From Dethiosulfovibrio sp. (GTDB taxonomy: Bacteria > Synergistota > Synergistia > Synergistales > Dethiosulfovibrionaceae), in contig JAQUTB010000115.1 in NCBI GenBank assembly GCA_028709985.1, positions 1-6,142 on the forward strand: 6,142 nt of DNA. Reading direction: 5' to 3'. Below, piece after piece: positions 5,840-6,142 of this stretch. Both the position numbers and the translations under genes were made by a program. Each line of letters opens with the position of its first letter. Within the stretch, counting starts at the first letter, position 1. Below the pieces are notes generated by a model that worked only from the letters and a program-made list of their open reading frames with translations, was not told the origin of the DNA and searched no databases.

Positions 5840-6142
5840 GTGAGTAGACGTTTATCCGTTTTTGCTCTATCCGTGGCCATGGCTATATCGGCCACGGCGG
5901 CCTTTGGATCGGTCCATGACCCAAAGGACGTGAAAGCATCCAAGGGGATGGTGGCGGCCGCTAGCGCTCTAGCGGCTGAGGCAGGGTCAGAGATCCTCAA
6001 AAAAGGCGGCAACGCCGTGGACGCCGCTGTGGCTACCGGACTGGCCCTGAACGTGGTCGAGTCCAACGCATCCGGCATAGGCGGTGGTGGTTTTATGGTC
6101 ATCCGTCTTGCCGACACCGGCAAGGTCGTGGCCATAGACTAT
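5840..6142 (+). CDS. ggt: Gamma-glutamyltransferase, N-terminal part (cut by window edge)
   Basis: The first 101 codons are present and the frame is open at the window end; family members are usually about 550-580 residues. Residues 1-21 are a Sec signal peptide (R3, R4, then a hydrophobic core ending near ATAA), so the enzyme is exported. The rest matches the start of the large subunit: [14 protein letters not shown] (36-49), [20 protein letters not shown] (51-70), [14 protein letters not shown] (74-87) and AIDY (98-101), just before the position where the family has its substrate-binding arginine. These proteins cleave themselves before a catalytic threonine and hydrolyse or transfer gamma-glutamyl groups from glutathione and other gamma-glutamyl compounds. 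The catalytic threonine lies beyond the window, so activity cannot be checked. As the last visible gene of the operon it would release glutamate outside the cytoplasm. A cephalosporin acylase-type relative is a minor alternative. Confidence 0.93.
   Translation, partial: MSRRLSVFALSVAMAISATAAFGSVHDPKDVKASKGMVAAASALAAEAGSEILKKGGNAVDAAVATGLALNVVESNASGIGGGGFMVIRLADTGKVVAIDY

Noticed and set aside
5871..5897. Perfect 8-bp inverted repeat (CCGTGGCC/GGCCACGG) within the signal-peptide codons of the gamma-glutamyltransferase
   Set aside because: About one such repeat is expected by chance in a GC-rich window of this length, and it has no T run and lies inside a coding region.
1..6142. CRISPR arrays, tRNA or rRNA genes, insertion sequences and phage attachment sites
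   Set aside because: No spaced direct repeats, transposase-like proteins, terminal inverted repeats or RNA gene signatures were seen in the window.

Overview
The window reads as part of a bacterial chromosome with moderately high G+C. All recognisable genes lie on the + strand, and AGG/AGA arginine codons and GTG starts are frequent. Peptide and amino-acid processing genes next to a TRAP-type permease, plus a DUF6305-like exported protein, suggest an amino-acid-fermenting Synergistota (Dethiosulfovibrio or a relative). This placement is inference from gene content and style; no taxonomic marker is present.

Layout. At 6-626 there is a response regulator: a receiver domain plus a winged-helix domain of the CitB/DpiA/DcuR style. 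A short spacer (627-714) holds a 12-bp palindrome and a possible promoter. It is followed by a membrane chemoreceptor with a periplasmic Cache-type sensor (715-2463), which ends in a strong intrinsic terminator (about 2477-2505). The next 130 bp (2506-2634) have no gene but carry a tandem 9-bp repeat, an inverted repeat and a -10-like box. From 2635 to the window end runs one tightly packed transcription unit of five genes: a small exported protein resembling DUF6305 (2635-3195), a TRAP DctM-like large permease (3208-4494), a 48-residue two-helix membrane protein (4507-4653), an exported M14-type succinylglutamate desuccinylase/aspartoacylase homologue (4666-5817), and the first 101 codons of a gamma-glutamyltransferase (5840 to the window edge).

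How they may work together. The last two genes encode amide- or peptide-bond hydrolases that act outside the cytoplasm. They would release free amino acids, or acids such as glutamate, aspartate or an acyl group, from N-acyl or gamma-glutamyl compounds. The permease, with the small exported protein and the microprotein as possible partners, would import a product. The receptor and response regulator upstream could couple the same nutrient to chemotaxis and transcription. The individual families are well supported for the regulator, receptor, permease and the two hydrolases. The joint pathway and its substrate are inference.

The most interesting part is the permease neighbourhood. No TRAP solute-binding protein (DctP) or normal DctQ small subunit is visible. 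A small exported protein of unknown function and a 48-residue membrane protein occupy those positions, and stop codons built into the ribosome-binding sites connect these genes.
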